DNA of 64,000 bases from Pictodentalium vernedei. Lineage: Eukaryota > Mollusca > Scaphopoda > Dentaliida > Dentaliidae. Shown piece after piece: positions 18,670-29,164 of the stretch. The translations under genes and the position numbers were made by a program. The stretch spans positions 391,494,674 through 391,558,673 of the forward strand of contig CM062289.1 in the NCBI GenBank assembly GCA_031216915.1. The letters run 5' to 3'. The notes beneath the pieces are model-generated. The model saw only the letters and a list, made by a program, of their open reading frames with translations, had not been told where the DNA came from and ran no database searches. Positions within the stretch are counted from its first letter, which is position 1. Every line of letters starts with the position of its first letter.

Positions 18670-20425
18670 GGCACTTATCATGGATAAGCTCCAATTAGAA
18701 GTGTAGAACGCCAAGAGGATGGCCCTGCTGCCGATAACAACAAGGAGAAGGCCGTCACTTTTGCTGACCTCCTCATGAGAACCCACCGCCCACATGAAGG
18801 TCTTGGGTACGACGACGGAGTCAAAGACGCGGTAGATAGCTTCATCGGTAAACACCCGCGGTCTACGGTGACCCTAAATTCAGCACCGACCCGAACATGG
18901 TGACGGCGATGACCTCGTTGCCCCCATCACAAACGACAAAATCATCAATATCATACCAAAAATTCAAGAACTCTTCCTCACCGGGAAAGACGGTATCAGC
19001 TATAAAAAAAAATAGCTATAAAATCCTAAAACAAAGTCCAAACTCGCTTATAAACAGGCTTACAAACCTCTACAATACATATCTCACCCATGGTTACTCT
19101 CCAAAATGCTGTAAATCGACCATTGGTCTCATGATACCCAAACCAGAAAAAGACACCTCCAATCCAGCCAACTACCGCCCGACCAGCCTTCTCAGTTGCA
19201 TTGGCAAGGTCTTTGAAAGAATCACTACCAATCGGCTGAGGGAGCACATTGAAGACACTGACTTTAACGACCGGCAACGGGCCTACAGGAAACACAAGGA
19301 AGGCATGGAACACGTCCAACGTCTTGTGGAACAAATTAAAACTGTCATCAATAATCGACAAGTAGGTGCAGCTATCCTACTTGATGCTGAAAAGGCGTTC
19401 GATTCCGTCTGACACGACGGAATACGCTATAAACTATCTCAACTAAAACTACCAATAAAACTGTGAAGATTACCCGGGTCCGTGACGTTAGCTCAGTGTT
19501 CAGCGTTCAACATTCGTTCAACATTCGTGTGAAGTTAGCTCAGTGTTCAGCGTTAAACATTCGTTCAACATTCGTATGAAGTTAGCTCAGTGTTCATGTT
19601 GAACGCTGAACACTGAGCTAACTTCACGGACCCAGATTACCCTCCTCTTTTCTTAACAACCGAGACATAAAATCACAGTCAACAACCAAATGTCCGACAG
19701 TGTCCCCCCCCCCCCCTCAAAGCAGGCACCCCTCAGGGATCCGTTTTCAGCCCCTCCTCTATATCATTGATGTTAAGGACCTTACAATCACCGACAAGCG
19801 CGTACAAATATCACAATTCGGGGACGATAAAGGGCTATGGGATTCCAACAACACATCCAACCAAGTCCAGAAATCTCTTCAACGCGCACTGGAGGACCTC
19901 AAGTGCTGGTGTACGAAGTGGGGAATTAAACTAAACATAAACAAACCCCAAAGAATAACCTTCACACATTAGAGGAAAAACCGCGACTTTGACCTCAAAC
20001 TATCGGATAAAGACCTCCCAGAAAGCTCCGAGGCAAAATTCCCAGTATAACTCTTGACCAAAATATGACCTTCAATAAACACACCAATAATATCGCCACA
20101 AAAGCAACACAACGCATTAATCTACTAAAAATGCTTCGTGGCACCACCTGAGGAGCCAATGAGGCAGCCCTACTCAAACTATACAAAGCAATCGTGCGTC
20201 CCGTACATCAGTATGGGGCCCTCGTCCTCAGTGAAATAAACAAATCCAACATGGGCAAACTCCAAAGAGTCCAGAACCACGCGCTTAGGGTTGCCCTCCG
20301 TGCCCCCTGGGATACCCCAATTAAACTACTTTCTGAGTGGACCTATATTCCCATTATAAAAGACCGCCTAACTACTCTAGTTACCAAAAACCGCGACCGC
20401 CTCAAAGACTGCAAACTAATATGAG
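18670..20425 (+). pseudogene. LINE family B ORF2 (reverse transcriptase)
   Basis: Motifs in order: GKDGISYK, MIPKPEKDTSNPANYRPTSL, LLSCIGKVFERI, RQRAYRKHKEGMEHV and LLDAEKAFDSV followed by a TGA where Trp is expected. A MITE interruption (19476-19633) comes next, then LPSSFLNNRD-like sequence, AGTPQGSVFSP, ISQFGDDKG (family form FADD; the second residue is Gly but both aspartates are kept), CWCTKWGIKLNINK, VRPVHQYGALVLSEINKSN and LQRVQNHALRVALRAPW. It stops near 20424. Frameshifts occur near 19770 and 19970, and in the 18700-18950 stretch. Inactive. Confidence 0.85.
19467..19642. mobile_element. 158-bp MULE-type MITE with perfect 9-bp target duplication
   Basis: The body 19476-19633 lies between identical AGATTACCC copies (19467-19475, 19634-19642). 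The ends are inverted: GGGTCCGTGACGTTAGCTCA on the left and, in inverse, GGGTCCGTGAAGTTAGCTCA on the right. The left part contains a 47-bp repeat (GTTAGCTCAGTGTTCA at 19487, 19534 and 19581) and the right part is the inverse of that unit. Removing the body and one duplication restores continuous RT sequence, confirming insertion into the LINE. Confidence 0.9.
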
Positions 20426-20600
20426 AATAAAGAGACATTTGTGCCAGCCAACAAAAAACAAAAATGCAATAAAATAATCAACTCGATCGAATACAACTAC
20501 CCTAGGACCGGCCTGGACGGGAGCGGTCCGGGAGAACCTGAACCTAAGTGAGCTCAGGCCCGGTAGACAGCGATACGATTAAAGATAGTCGTCTCCACTC
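20426..20600 (+). other. Probable 3' UTR of LINE family B
   Basis: Follows the RT frame and contains a GC-rich self-complementary stretch (GGACCGGCCTGG...GGTCCGGGAG, then GAGCTCAGGCCCGG) ending near CGATTAAAGATAG. The exact end is uncertain. Confidence 0.45.
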
Positions 20601-21837
20601 ATAGGTACATTTTTAGGTAACATAAACGAGATGATCGACAGCTGTGCATCTGTTACAATCCAAATCTCCGATTTCAGACTTTACATATATGTACACATTG
20701 TTTAGTTCAGTAAGTTATCAATAGACTGCTTGAAATGAAAGTTTGGGGTGGTCTACAAATCAAGCACTGAACAGGTGTGAGGAGCCATGACAATCATCAG
20801 ATAGATATCCTCTGGTAAGTATCCTCCAAAAGGTATCCTCCAGTAGTACATCTCCAGGTCAGGGGTGTCCTCAGATAGACATATACTGAGATGAGGATAA
20901 GAATCATGTGCTGCATTGCATGTGTACGCATCGTGTACTGGACAAATCTGGGAAGGTATAACATAGACAAAACTATTCGAGGAATGGGGAATAGGGACAA
21001 GAATAACCAGAAACATAAGATTCTGGAAACATCTGAGACAAATAAAACACGTTTCGGTAATTTCTGGTTGTTTTTAGTCATCGTCGAATCGCTTCTGGAA
21101 GAAACAGTATGTTGATCGTACCGAGATGTGCCTGTGTGATAATGTGTTTGGATGATTTTTGGTTGTTTTCAGTGACTGTCGGGTTGTTTGTAGCCATTCT
21201 AGGAAGTAACCGATGCTTTGGGGAAAATTCGAACCAGCAAAAGTTCTCCAATTCAATCGAAAACTCTTATAAACCCAAGATGGGGGCTTCCTCGGGTCCG
21301 TTTCAATCATTTGGAATCGTTTTGGATGATTTTGGGTAGATGTCGAGACCATTCGGGTAGTTCTAGAAAGTAAAATCCGAACCAGTAAAAAGTACTCTTA
21401 GCAATACATGCTACTCTAATAAGTGTCATATAAGCAATACACGCTACTCTAATAAAGAGGATTCTGGAGTTCTTAGGAAATTGTCCAGTTGTTTGCGGTA
21501 ATTAGATATACTTCCATTCAATCGAACACACCTCGGATACGAACACGTCCTATAGAGACTTTTGGGTAACATAGCAACCATATGCCCCTATAGAAACCAA
21601 GATGGCAGCCTCCAGTATACAAAATGAACGATGGAAACACGTGTCACCCTAACAACACGCGCCGCGCATGCGCACTGACACCATGCATTAGTATGTAATG
21701 ACTTCACATGCGAGCTACCATGACAACCTCATACGATGTAACTTTCGAGGATTTGCCAGAGGCTTGGCCAGAGGCCTTGCAAAAGTGGGCTAGCTATTCT
21801 GGCGATGCATGAAGTCCGAAATTGGCTTAAGGGGTCA
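20601..21837. repeat. Decayed interspersed repeats, no genes
   Basis: Two diverged copies of a repeat of about 175 bp (TTTGGATGATTTT at 21148 and 21323, each followed by GGAAGTAA/AGAAAGTAA and CGAACCAG). A 32-bp duplication of GCAATACAYGCTACTCTAATAA lies at 21403 and 21435. Overlapping open frames here have no recognisable domain. Confidence 0.5.
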
Positions 21838-22352
21838 AAGGAAAGAGGTGTTTGGGTAGCCTACACGTTAAAGAAAAAACAGGTTTCGAGGAATACTTTG
21901 ATGGCACCTTGAGAGGGTGTGTGGGGTGGGGAGGGGGGGGGGGGGTTGCACTGCTGTCCAAAATGAGGTCGGGGTCACTGGAAGCATTGGAGGGTGGGAT
22001 GGGGGCGGATTGGGGGGGGGGGGTGAAAAGGAATGCCAACTGTATAATTTGGGAGTAATGGGACTCTGGAAGACTTTTTCTTAGAATGTCCAAAATATGA
22101 TACTATCAGTCTGACAGAATAAAATTCACTGGGAGTCTAATGGGGGAAGTGGGATGGGAGAATGAAGGATATATGGTTATTCCTCATCCAGAAATTTGAA
22201 AGAATGAAGAACAGGATATCATCAAACTGTTCGTTTCCTGGTATTGGGAGGGAAGAAGAGGTGTAGGGAGGGGCTACTTTTGGGAGCACAGTTGTATCCA
22301 AAGCCTTCTCACTCGAGAAGCGCGACAAAATCAGCCGCTTGTCAAAGTAACT
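21838..22352 (+). pseudogene. LINE family A, heavily decayed C-terminal copy
   Basis: Plus-strand sequence parallel to the C-terminus of 9142-12543. It has KEKTGFEEYFDGTLRG (family KEKPGFEEYLDGTFGG), then TTTTTCTTAGAATGTCCAAAATATG (family FLLECPKY) and GGGAGTCTAATGG, ending in CGACAAAATCAGCCGCTTG, the family 3' end. Two G-rich expansions interrupt it (about 21930-21944 and 22012-22022). Third copy of the family in the window. Confidence 0.75.
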
Positions 22353-22732
22353 AGATACAAAAACATCAGAGAAGATACCAAATAATCAAACACACAGGCG
22401 TCAGCCAATCACAGAGTATAAATGTGGTACGGGATCTTGTCTCCTCATCCATGCATCCAACATTAAGGGTGGTCTTTCACATTATAGGTAGCGACTGACA
22501 GTCCCCATGACCACCACCTTTTCTTACATTTTCCACCGGCCTGTAGCCGTGTTGGAAATCAAGCAGGGCTAATTCTGAACCAGAGAAATTCAGGTCGGTG
22601 CAAACCCGTTGTTTGGTAAGTCTCTCAACCACTCAAGAACCAAGAGCCGCCGATAACGAACCCGAGACTGACTATACTTGCCGTTGAAGACCTCTCAACT
22701 ACCACAGATCCCACTACGTGGTAGACTATATT
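22353..22732. promoter_or_regulatory. Unassigned sequence with CCAAT and TATA boxes
   Basis: CCAAT (22405-22409) lies 8 bp upstream of TATAAA (22417-22422), a spacing suggestive of a Pol II promoter, perhaps of an old LTR. No transcribed gene can be recognised downstream, and no LTR ends were found. Confidence 0.3.
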
Positions 22733-22942
22733 AGCTTTAAGAACATACACATACCTATGACGTATCTAATGTATTGAAACCACTTACAAAGGCAGCTATA
22801 TTTGGCTGATAAAATCAACACAACAGGACCAAACCTTAGCTTTAAGAACATACACATACCTATGACGTATCTTATGTATTGAAACCACTTACAAAGGCAG
22901 CTATATTTGGCTGATAAAATCAACACAACAGGACCAAACCTT
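22733..22942 (+). repeat. 105-bp tandem duplication, two copies
   Basis: 22733-22837 and 22838-22942 are nearly identical (one clear difference, CTAATG versus CTTATG). The low divergence means the duplication is recent. Confidence 0.95.
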
Positions 22943-23149
22943 GCTCGCGCCGTTTCCATATTTCGGTCAAATTCTTCTCGTCAAATTTAATTATACAGTC
23001 CTGGGGTTGTTGAAAAGGGCTAATTTGTCATAATACCGCCCCTGCGCGCCTTCGGCACGTGCAAACCCAAACCCAAGCAGTGCCCCCCCCCCCCTTCCCA
23101 CTACGCTCGATAGCTTTCTACTTTCTACAACACTGCTTGGAGTTTGGTG

Positions 23150-23265
23150 CAAACCACTGTCTCGCGGACTCATGCCACGTGGAATCCTTAGGCAATACTG
23201 TTGATTGGAAACTCAACTTGGCCAAGCACATAACTCCCACAGTCAGCAAAGCCATGGAACGACTT
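23150..23265 (+). pseudogene. Short LINE RT remnant
   Basis: ESLGNTVDWKLNLAKHITPT and VSKAMERL match the segment after the RT catalytic box in Jockey/CR1-type LINEs (form LGVTIDxKLNF...HI...VSKAxxRL). Only about 35 residues survive. Confidence 0.6.
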
Positions 23266-23455
23266 ATTATACTTACACTTTATTTGCTGCACATGCATAT
23301 ATTTATATACAAATACATTGAATGCATCGTAATATCACATAGATAGAACATTATAAACCAATATAACTTCCAGTGTAACGACTAAACCAACTCACAATGA
23401 TCCTTAGCAAAAACTGGAAAAGCAGCTCAAGTTTAGTTATCAAACTTTACACAAC

Positions 23456-24475
23456 GTTTGTGTTATAGCCCCCATATTATATCAAGATTGATATGTTCTT
23501 AGTTGATAATTCTACACAATTGATATTTTTCTGAAAGCAGATTCTAGCTGGTGTGACTCATTTGCTCTAAGTGACCTTTGTGTATATCAACACGTAAACA
23601 TGTTTACATCTAAGGTTGCACAGAAACTATTTTTAGATTACTATATAGCTGTTAATTATTTAATGGTTAAAGTAGGTCAAGGATCTTGTTTACATCAAGA
23701 TAGACGGAATCACATGGAAACTGATAGAAAACAGAACTTTGGAGAAACTTCATCTTCTCGGGCATTGTATCTGAGTACTATATAAAGGATTTTAAAAAGA
23801 ATTCAGGAACTCATTTTCAGAAAGACTCATTTCAGTTAAAATAGAGCAGTTGTTTTCCATTGGCGATTATTATTGCTTGCTCCAGAATAGTGCATTTATT
23901 ATAGAAGCAGTGCTTCTTTGTGAATTTGGAAAGGTGATTCAAAAAGAGAATTTCGAAGAGAATTTATTCATCTTGTAAAAGAGAATTTATACTTTCTGTG
24001 AAACAGAATATATTTCGTGAAAAGATAGGATTCTACTGGATTATTTGGAAATTACCTGTGGCGTCAATACTTATTGAATTTTTACTCCATTTGACTTTTG
24101 CTGAGCATTTTATTATATTTTATTGGAGACTGCTGAAATTTCTAAGTGAACATTTTATTACAAATCTACGGGATACTGTTTCTGAAGATACATTCTTGGA
24201 TTTAATACTACCAGCTGGAAAATTTCTTCACAAGATTCTTCACCACTGGATTACTGGATTCTGTCAAACTGTATTTTGGACTAATTCACTAATTGATAAG
24301 TACCACTGTTTTTATTTTCTGTAAACCAATTAGTGTTAAAGATCTTTGTATCATTTTTATATATATATATATTTTTAATTAAATTTCAGAATAATTAAAT
24401 TCGTAGTTATTGTTGCTGATTCTCAGATTTCTTCTGTTACCAATATCATTAATATTTCAACATCGTAACAGTTTG
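23456..24475 (+). mobile_element. Solo LTR with perfect 5-bp target duplication
   Basis: The LTR body is 23461-24470 (1,010 bp). It begins TGTTATAG and ends CATCGTAACA, giving a TGTTA/TAACA terminal inversion and the canonical TG...CA ends. GTTTG flanks both sides (23456-23460, 24471-24475). Inside, CTATATAAAGG near 23780 could be the TATA box, with AT-rich polyadenylation-like sequence near 24355-24390. No primer-binding site, polypurine tract or internal genes follow, so this is a solo LTR left by LTR-LTR recombination. Element orientation is taken from the TATA box. The 108-codon open frame inside (23998-24324) is probably incidental. Superfamily unknown; 5-bp duplications suit Gypsy, Copia or BEL. 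Confidence 0.85.
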
Positions 24476-24777
24476 TCAGACAAGTAATGGAATGCGTTGT
24501 CATCGCTACTTTCATTTTTCCCAAACGCCCACATCAAAAACGTTCAACGTTAGTTCGTTACATGAAATGGCGAATCGATCGTGGCCTAAACCTCTTCGAA
24601 GAGAAAAAAACACACCAGTCTGGAGGATAGCAAGTTAATCGAAGAAATAAAAGAGTATCACACTGAATGAGATTTTAAACTGGTGCATAAAGATTGTGTT
24701 TAAATGAATTGATTATTATAAGTATTTTAAAGTCGTGTTATTTTGGACTGTGTTAGAAATTAATGTGAACATTCTTT
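24476..24777. other. Non-coding, nothing recognised
   Basis: AT-rich sequence between the solo LTR and a LINE 3' end. Confidence 0.4.
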
Positions 24778-26060
24778 CTACCATTTGTTGGCAAAGAGAC
24801 CCTTTGGTACTTGGCGACGACCGTCAACATACATATAACAGGGAGTGGGCCACCACAGACCAGCATTGGGGTTGAGTATAGTCAGCACAATACAAAATAA
24901 GGATTTGCTGCCACTGGTAGTGACATTCGTAATTTGCCCTGCTTCAGCTAACTGAATGCTGTCTAGGTTCGTGGTTTTAGTTATTATTCCACACGCAATC
25001 AGCATACTCTAGAAAGGGGCATAATGAATTCAAAATATATCTTTTCCAGTATCCTGCAACCGAGAGTGAACATGTGCACTATTAACATGTCTTTGGAGCA
25101 GTTGTGTTCAATACGGTTATTCCATGTACAAGTACTACTATTCAAGTTTACATTCATGGGCTTGTCATTGTTGATTTCAGGGATCTGGTTTCCCCTTAGG
25201 AACAAGGGTGGGTGTGTCAATTGGTCGACGTTACGTTGTATGAACATCGTTTCCGTTTTTGTTTAGAAATGAACTCAACCAACTATATTTTATCGCCACA
25301 TTCAGTTTCTGCCAAATCACGGTTCATCAAGATCAAAGTCTGATGAATGTTCTCCACTATGAGATAAAGAGATGTGTCGTCTGCAGAGATGTTTACGGCT
25401 AACGACTGAGGACGTTTTCTATGATATTATTACCAGGGTAATTTAAAAATGAAACAACAGAGGACCAAGGGTTTACCCTTGGGAAACACCAAAGTTAATA
25501 TGCCTCCAAGAGAATTTCCGAGAGGCTATCAGCACTCGTTGCTATCTGTCAAAAATTTAGGATGTCAAGGAGAGGAGTGGGTCCAACTTGCCATACCTCG
25601 TCGAATGCTTCACTGACGTCACAGCACACAACCCTAGCTTCTAACTTCTTTATCTTCAAGAACATGGCAAAACTTATCATAAATGTCATTTATTTGTAGG
25701 ACCGTTGAATCATCTGGGGTGACACCTGATTGTAATTTATTAGCTCAGATTGATGGCATGGTCAATTAAACACTTCCAAAGTCATTTGAAAATGCATTTT
25801 TAAACACTTTACCAACACAGCTAATCAGTGAAAATTGACGATAACTGGAAACTGTGTTTGAAGAGCTTTTTTTCAAAATGGGTGTGACGTTGGCTCTTTT
25901 CCAAGTAGAAGGAAAATATGGATTATTTAGACAGATGTTGAAGAGGATCGTAAGCGGTTTGCTCAAAGGCCGACCACAATCTAAATTGTTCAATCTGTAA
26001 GATTCCTGTGGATTTTGCATCGTGTGGCATCGGTTCTCGTATTTACTTTGAGCATGATGG
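24778..26060 (-). pseudogene. CR1/Jockey-type LINE ORF2 copy, RT to C-terminus
   Basis: Minus-strand order: NICLNNPYFPSTWKRANVTP, SYRQFSLISCVGKVF (family NYRPISLLSxxGKxxE), VVCCDVSEAFDEVWQVG, then a decayed catalytic region. HPPLFLRGNQIPEINNDK, CTWNNRIEHNCSK, RILEKIYFEFIMPL and LDSIQLAEAGQITNVTTSGS match the post-RT C-terminal part of the same LINE type. Several stops and frameshifts. It differs from family A and from the copy at 14290-15830. Confidence 0.75.
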
Positions 26061-26229
26061 AAATTGCTCTGCGTTGTTTCTCCCCCCCCCCCCCCACCCC
26101 CTCGAAAAAGGATAAATTGAAGAAAATGAAATAAATAAAGCTCGAGTACGAATATACCATTAATCTGTAATCTACATGAGATAATAGTTGCCCCTTCATG
26201 AAGTTGGGGGTTAACATTCGGTAGATGCA
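26061..26229. other. Spacer with C-run
   Basis: Contains a C-run near 26083-26093. It may be an upstream part of the same LINE, but no motif is recognisable. Confidence 0.35.
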
Positions 26230-26516
26230 TAAAGCTCCACTCTCAGATGTGTGAAACTGTTACTGAGATTGCCGGTGATAGGGACCCACATTCTAATACA
26301 GGGCGAATGAGTGCTTTGTATAGTTGAGGAGGAAGTTTTTGTTGGCTCTCTCTCCATTTGTAGCCCTTGCCATTTTAGAAGGTTTATTCCATTTTGTAGC
26401 TCTGATAGCTATTTGATTTATGTGATTTGAGAGATGAGTCTTCTATCCATGATGAATCCCAAATATTTTCCTTCATTGAACTCCTGGTTGAGGAAATGGT
26501 GACAGTGTTGAACTAG
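26230..26516 (-). pseudogene. LINE RT C-terminal fragment
   Basis: Minus-strand fragment with SSLKSHKSNSYQ, WRESQQKLPPQLYKALIRPV and LECGSLSP, corresponding to the LYKxxIRPxLEYG segment after the RT domain. Because the neighbouring piece at 26752-27780 has its own version (LYETYLHP), this is a separate copy. It ends at the TTAA of the MITE. Confidence 0.6.
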
Positions 26517-26751
26517 TTAACCCTTTACCAAACGTAAAGCCAAACCCGGCCAGCGCTATTCACAAAAATCGCCAATTAATTATCATTATTTTTACATTTT
26601 TTGTATCAAAAACATAGGTTATGACCCCTCTTTGAGCTCGTTCCAATGAGGGATCATAACCTATGTTTTGAGACAAAAAAGGAAACAAATTAGTTATTCA
26701 ATAATTTTGTTGGAAATTGTCGTCTGCTTTTCATGTTAGGTAAAGGGTTAA
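26517..26751. mobile_element. piggyBac-type MITE with TTAA target duplication
   Basis: The body 26521-26747 (227 bp) lies between TTAA (26517-26520) and TTAA (26748-26751). The ends are CCCTTTACC and GGTAAAGGG, the CCCTTT start typical of piggyBac superfamily TIRs. The interior has a 16-bp inverted pair, AAAACATAGGTTATGA facing GATCATAACCTATGTTTT. No transposase; mobilised in trans by inference. Confidence 0.85.
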
Positions 26752-27780
26752 TAGTTATACCCCCTTTGCCTCCCTCTTTCTATATAGAGGTGAGTTTTAG
26801 ATTGGAAGTTGTTCGAACTTGGAAGAGTAAGCAAGTATGCCACTAAGGTGCCTTTGTGGCTATTAACGAGCCGTCGTTGGGAAGTAGAATCTGCATGCGG
26901 CTTGTGTTCTGTTAATTTGGCGATCTGACAGTGGCCGGAAGTCCTTCAACAGTCCCCTATGTTGATCTTTTCGAGTATGGGCTTCATTGGGGTGTCAAAT
27001 GGTTCATGGGGGCAATTTTGATGGCATAAGTCTGTCTGTTTTCCTGAGAACTAACACCCATAGTCTAGTACGGGTGTAAGTAAGTTTCGTAGAGTTTCAG
27101 TAGGATTGCATCTGGGGCACCTAGGAGGTGGCTCATATTGTTATGAGTATTTTTTTTTCCTTTGGTGGCTATTAGGTTGGAGTGTTTGAAAGAGAGTTTT
27201 TTTTTAACGTTTTAACGTTATATAGAGGAATTTGCTTTCACTGTATTCTTGTTGTTGTTGGTCATTGCCGTGGAATTTAAGTTGGAAATGTAGGTATTTG
27301 AGGTCACGACTGAAGGTTATGCATTGGGTTTTGTTAACGTTGAGTTTGATGCGCGCTGAAGATCATCTGTTGGGTTTTCTAAGCGGTTATGGACAAAGCA
27401 GACTGATATGCCGAGTACCCGATGCCCTTCTCATCGGCGAACTGTGAGATTTGGACCTTTTTCTCGGTTATGTTAAAGTCGTTGACGTAGATAACGAAGA
27501 GGAAGGGACTGAGGACGGGCGCCTGAGGAGTATCGGTTTCGAGATTCACTTCGTCAGAGACTTCGCTAATGACCCATACTTTTATTTTTGTGATCGTTTA
27601 GGAAGAAGAATAGAATTCTGGTTATTTTTATCAGGAGCTTAAGCCTGGATAGTTTATAGCGGTAAGTTTGTTCGATGGCTTCATTACGGTTTCTGCAGAC
27701 TCTGCTATTTGTTATTAAATGATTCTCTTCCCGCGCGATGATCCCTGGGTCCATTGGTCACGACTTTTTCAAAGACCCTC
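26752..27780 (-). pseudogene. LINE family B-like RT fragment
   Basis: On the minus strand: EAIEQTYRYKLSRLKLLIKI and TRILFFFLNDHKNK (family LPTKILRIISSFLSDRKIK), then remnants of PQGSVLSP, PNRLENPTDDLQRA-like sequence, SNLNSTAMTN and LMSHLLGAPDAILLKLYETY (family VLLKxYKSYVRP). Strongly decayed. The opposite-strand open frames at 27232-27642 are shadows of it. Confidence 0.6.
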
Positions 27781-27849
27781 ATGTCTAATTTAGAAGGATG
27801 CTTGGGAGGTAGTTCATGGGGTTGAAGACGTCTGTCTGGTTTGGGAATC

Positions 27850-28078
27850 ATGACACAAGCCGGTTTTCCAGCATTGTAGGGTTAGCATTGAAGACAAGTG
27901 CATCATCGACGTGCAGTATGCCTTAGAACACAATGCCACCGTGCCCACACATAGGCAATCGGGGATTAAGTGCCTTGCCCAAGGACACAATGCAAGTACA
28001 TCTGGAGGGGATCGAACCGTGGATCTTTCTGTTTGAAATCCAATGCCGGAACCACTGAGCCACCGTACTCTCAGACAA
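27850..28078 (-). mobile_element. tRNA-derived SINE, minus strand
   Basis: Read in inverse: GAGAGTACGGTGGCTCAGTGG, then GGTTCGATCCCC, giving box A (GGCTCAGTGG) and a perfect box B (GGTTCGATCCC). GTCCTTGGGCAAGGCACTT and CTGCACGTCGATGATGCAC follow. The order is the same as in the SINE at 18236, so the two are related. The 3' tail is not clear. Confidence 0.85.
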
Positions 28079-28179
28079 GACAAACCTTGATATGCTTATA
28101 GTATGTTAGCACATTTATAAAGTCGAGATTAAGCCTATCGAAAATGAAAGATCTCTATATAAGGCGCTTCATCTTCTAT

Positions 28180-28545
28180 ACTATATTTTAGAATGTCTGT
28201 CTGTCTGTCTGTGCGCTATAGAAATGAACATGGGGGCCATCCAGAGTGCCCAAAATGGGTTTACAAGGGGTACTTTTTATGGCGGAGGTCCTCGTCAGGG
28301 TTAAAAAAGTGTGCGGAGTGGGGTGGGGCAGGGAGGGGCACCAAAAGTTATGACCAAATTTTTTTCCACCGATATAGGTCTTCAGAGGGGTCTACTTGCG
28401 GTAACGTTTTATCAGGAATCTAATGGTGGTGTTTAAAAAAGTGGGGCGGGGCACAATTGATGGATTTCGCAAATATAGGTCCTCAAAGGGGTCTACTAGT
28501 GGTAACTTTTTACCAGGAATCTAATGGTGGGGGTTTCAAAAGATT
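28180..28545. repeat. Imperfect direct repeats, TCTG microsatellite
   Basis: (TCTG)n near 28195-28211. Two diverged copies of about 120 bp share ATATAGGTCYTCARAGGGGTCTAC and AGGAATCTAATGGTGG (near 28371/28472 and 28410/28515). No coding. Confidence 0.6.
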
Positions 28546-28599
28546 ACTTGTCTGGCCGAGCCTTCTTGGCCACCCCAGGACATACCTATTCCAAATTCT

Positions 28600-28990
28600 C
28601 CCTATAAGCTAAAGAGCCTAGACAGTAATTGCTCCATGAGCAATTGCTCGAACGACTCGAAACCCATCGAGCAAATAAGCCTTAGAGCAATTGCTCGATC
28701 GAGTGACTCCACATACTACTCGAACAACTTGAAGCCCATCGAGCAAATGAGCTAACGAGTAATTGCTCATTCGAGTGACTCCTCGAATGATTCTTCAACT
28801 CATGTCAGAAAAAGGGGTGCCTAAGTCCAGTCAAGGGAATTCCGTAAGTAGGGCTTTTTCCCAAATAAGCCAAAGAGCCAAGAGAGTAATTGCTCCACGA
28901 GCAATTACTCGAACGACTCGAAGCCAATCGAGCAAATGGGCTATAGAGTAATTGCTCGATCGAGTGACTACACCTACTGCTCTTAGCCTC
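28600..28990. repeat. Palindrome-rich GAGCAATTGCTC repeat
   Basis: Two direct copies of a block of about 120 bp, offset by about 260 bp (28620 and 28882), each with GTAATTGCTCCAYGAGCAAT, CGAACGACTCGAARCC and TTGCTCGATCGAGTGACT. Short palindromes such as GAGCAATTGCTC and GCTCGATCGAG recur at least eight times. Confidence 0.75.
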
Positions 28991-29164
28991 ATCTGGGTAT
29001 TTTAGGATACCTATTGTATTGGACTATTGGAGGACACTTGTTGTAGAAACCTTACATCTGGGTACGTCATGCTACATCCGGGTACTTCTGTTGGGATAGC
29101 AGATAAAAATCAAACAGCAATATATATAACATCTCATTCATTTTTATTAGAGTATACAATTCAA
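28991..29164. other. Short spacer
   Basis: Contains a small direct repeat (TACATCTGGGTACGTC, TACATCCGGGTACTTC). Ends at the AATAAA-like signal of the minus-strand gene (inverse of 29140-29150). Confidence 0.5.

Larger units (their letters stand above)
16550..20600 (+). mobile_element. LINE family B copy with gag and RT, carrying two nested insertions
   Basis: The order is ORF1 (gag-like, 16550-18237), nested SINE (18236-18603), ORF2 (to about 20425) and 3' UTR. The gag with zinc knuckles plus the RT type fits Jockey/I/Nimb-like elements. The endonuclease expected at the start of ORF2 cannot be seen: only about 300 bp separate the end of ORF1 (SINE removed) from the RT, so it seems deleted. 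It is the best-preserved relative of the fragments at 6330-7560 and 26752-27780. Confidence 0.8.

Noticed and set aside
19487-19600. tRNA-like GTTAGCTCAGTG repeats
   Set aside because: The similarity to box A is accidental. The segment is the repeat of a MITE with clear ends and target duplication.
23998-24324. 108-codon plus-strand gene
   Set aside because: It lies wholly inside the solo LTR, is AT-rich and has no recognisable domain.
27232-27642. Two plus-strand open frames
   Set aside because: They are shadows of a minus-strand LINE RT fragment.
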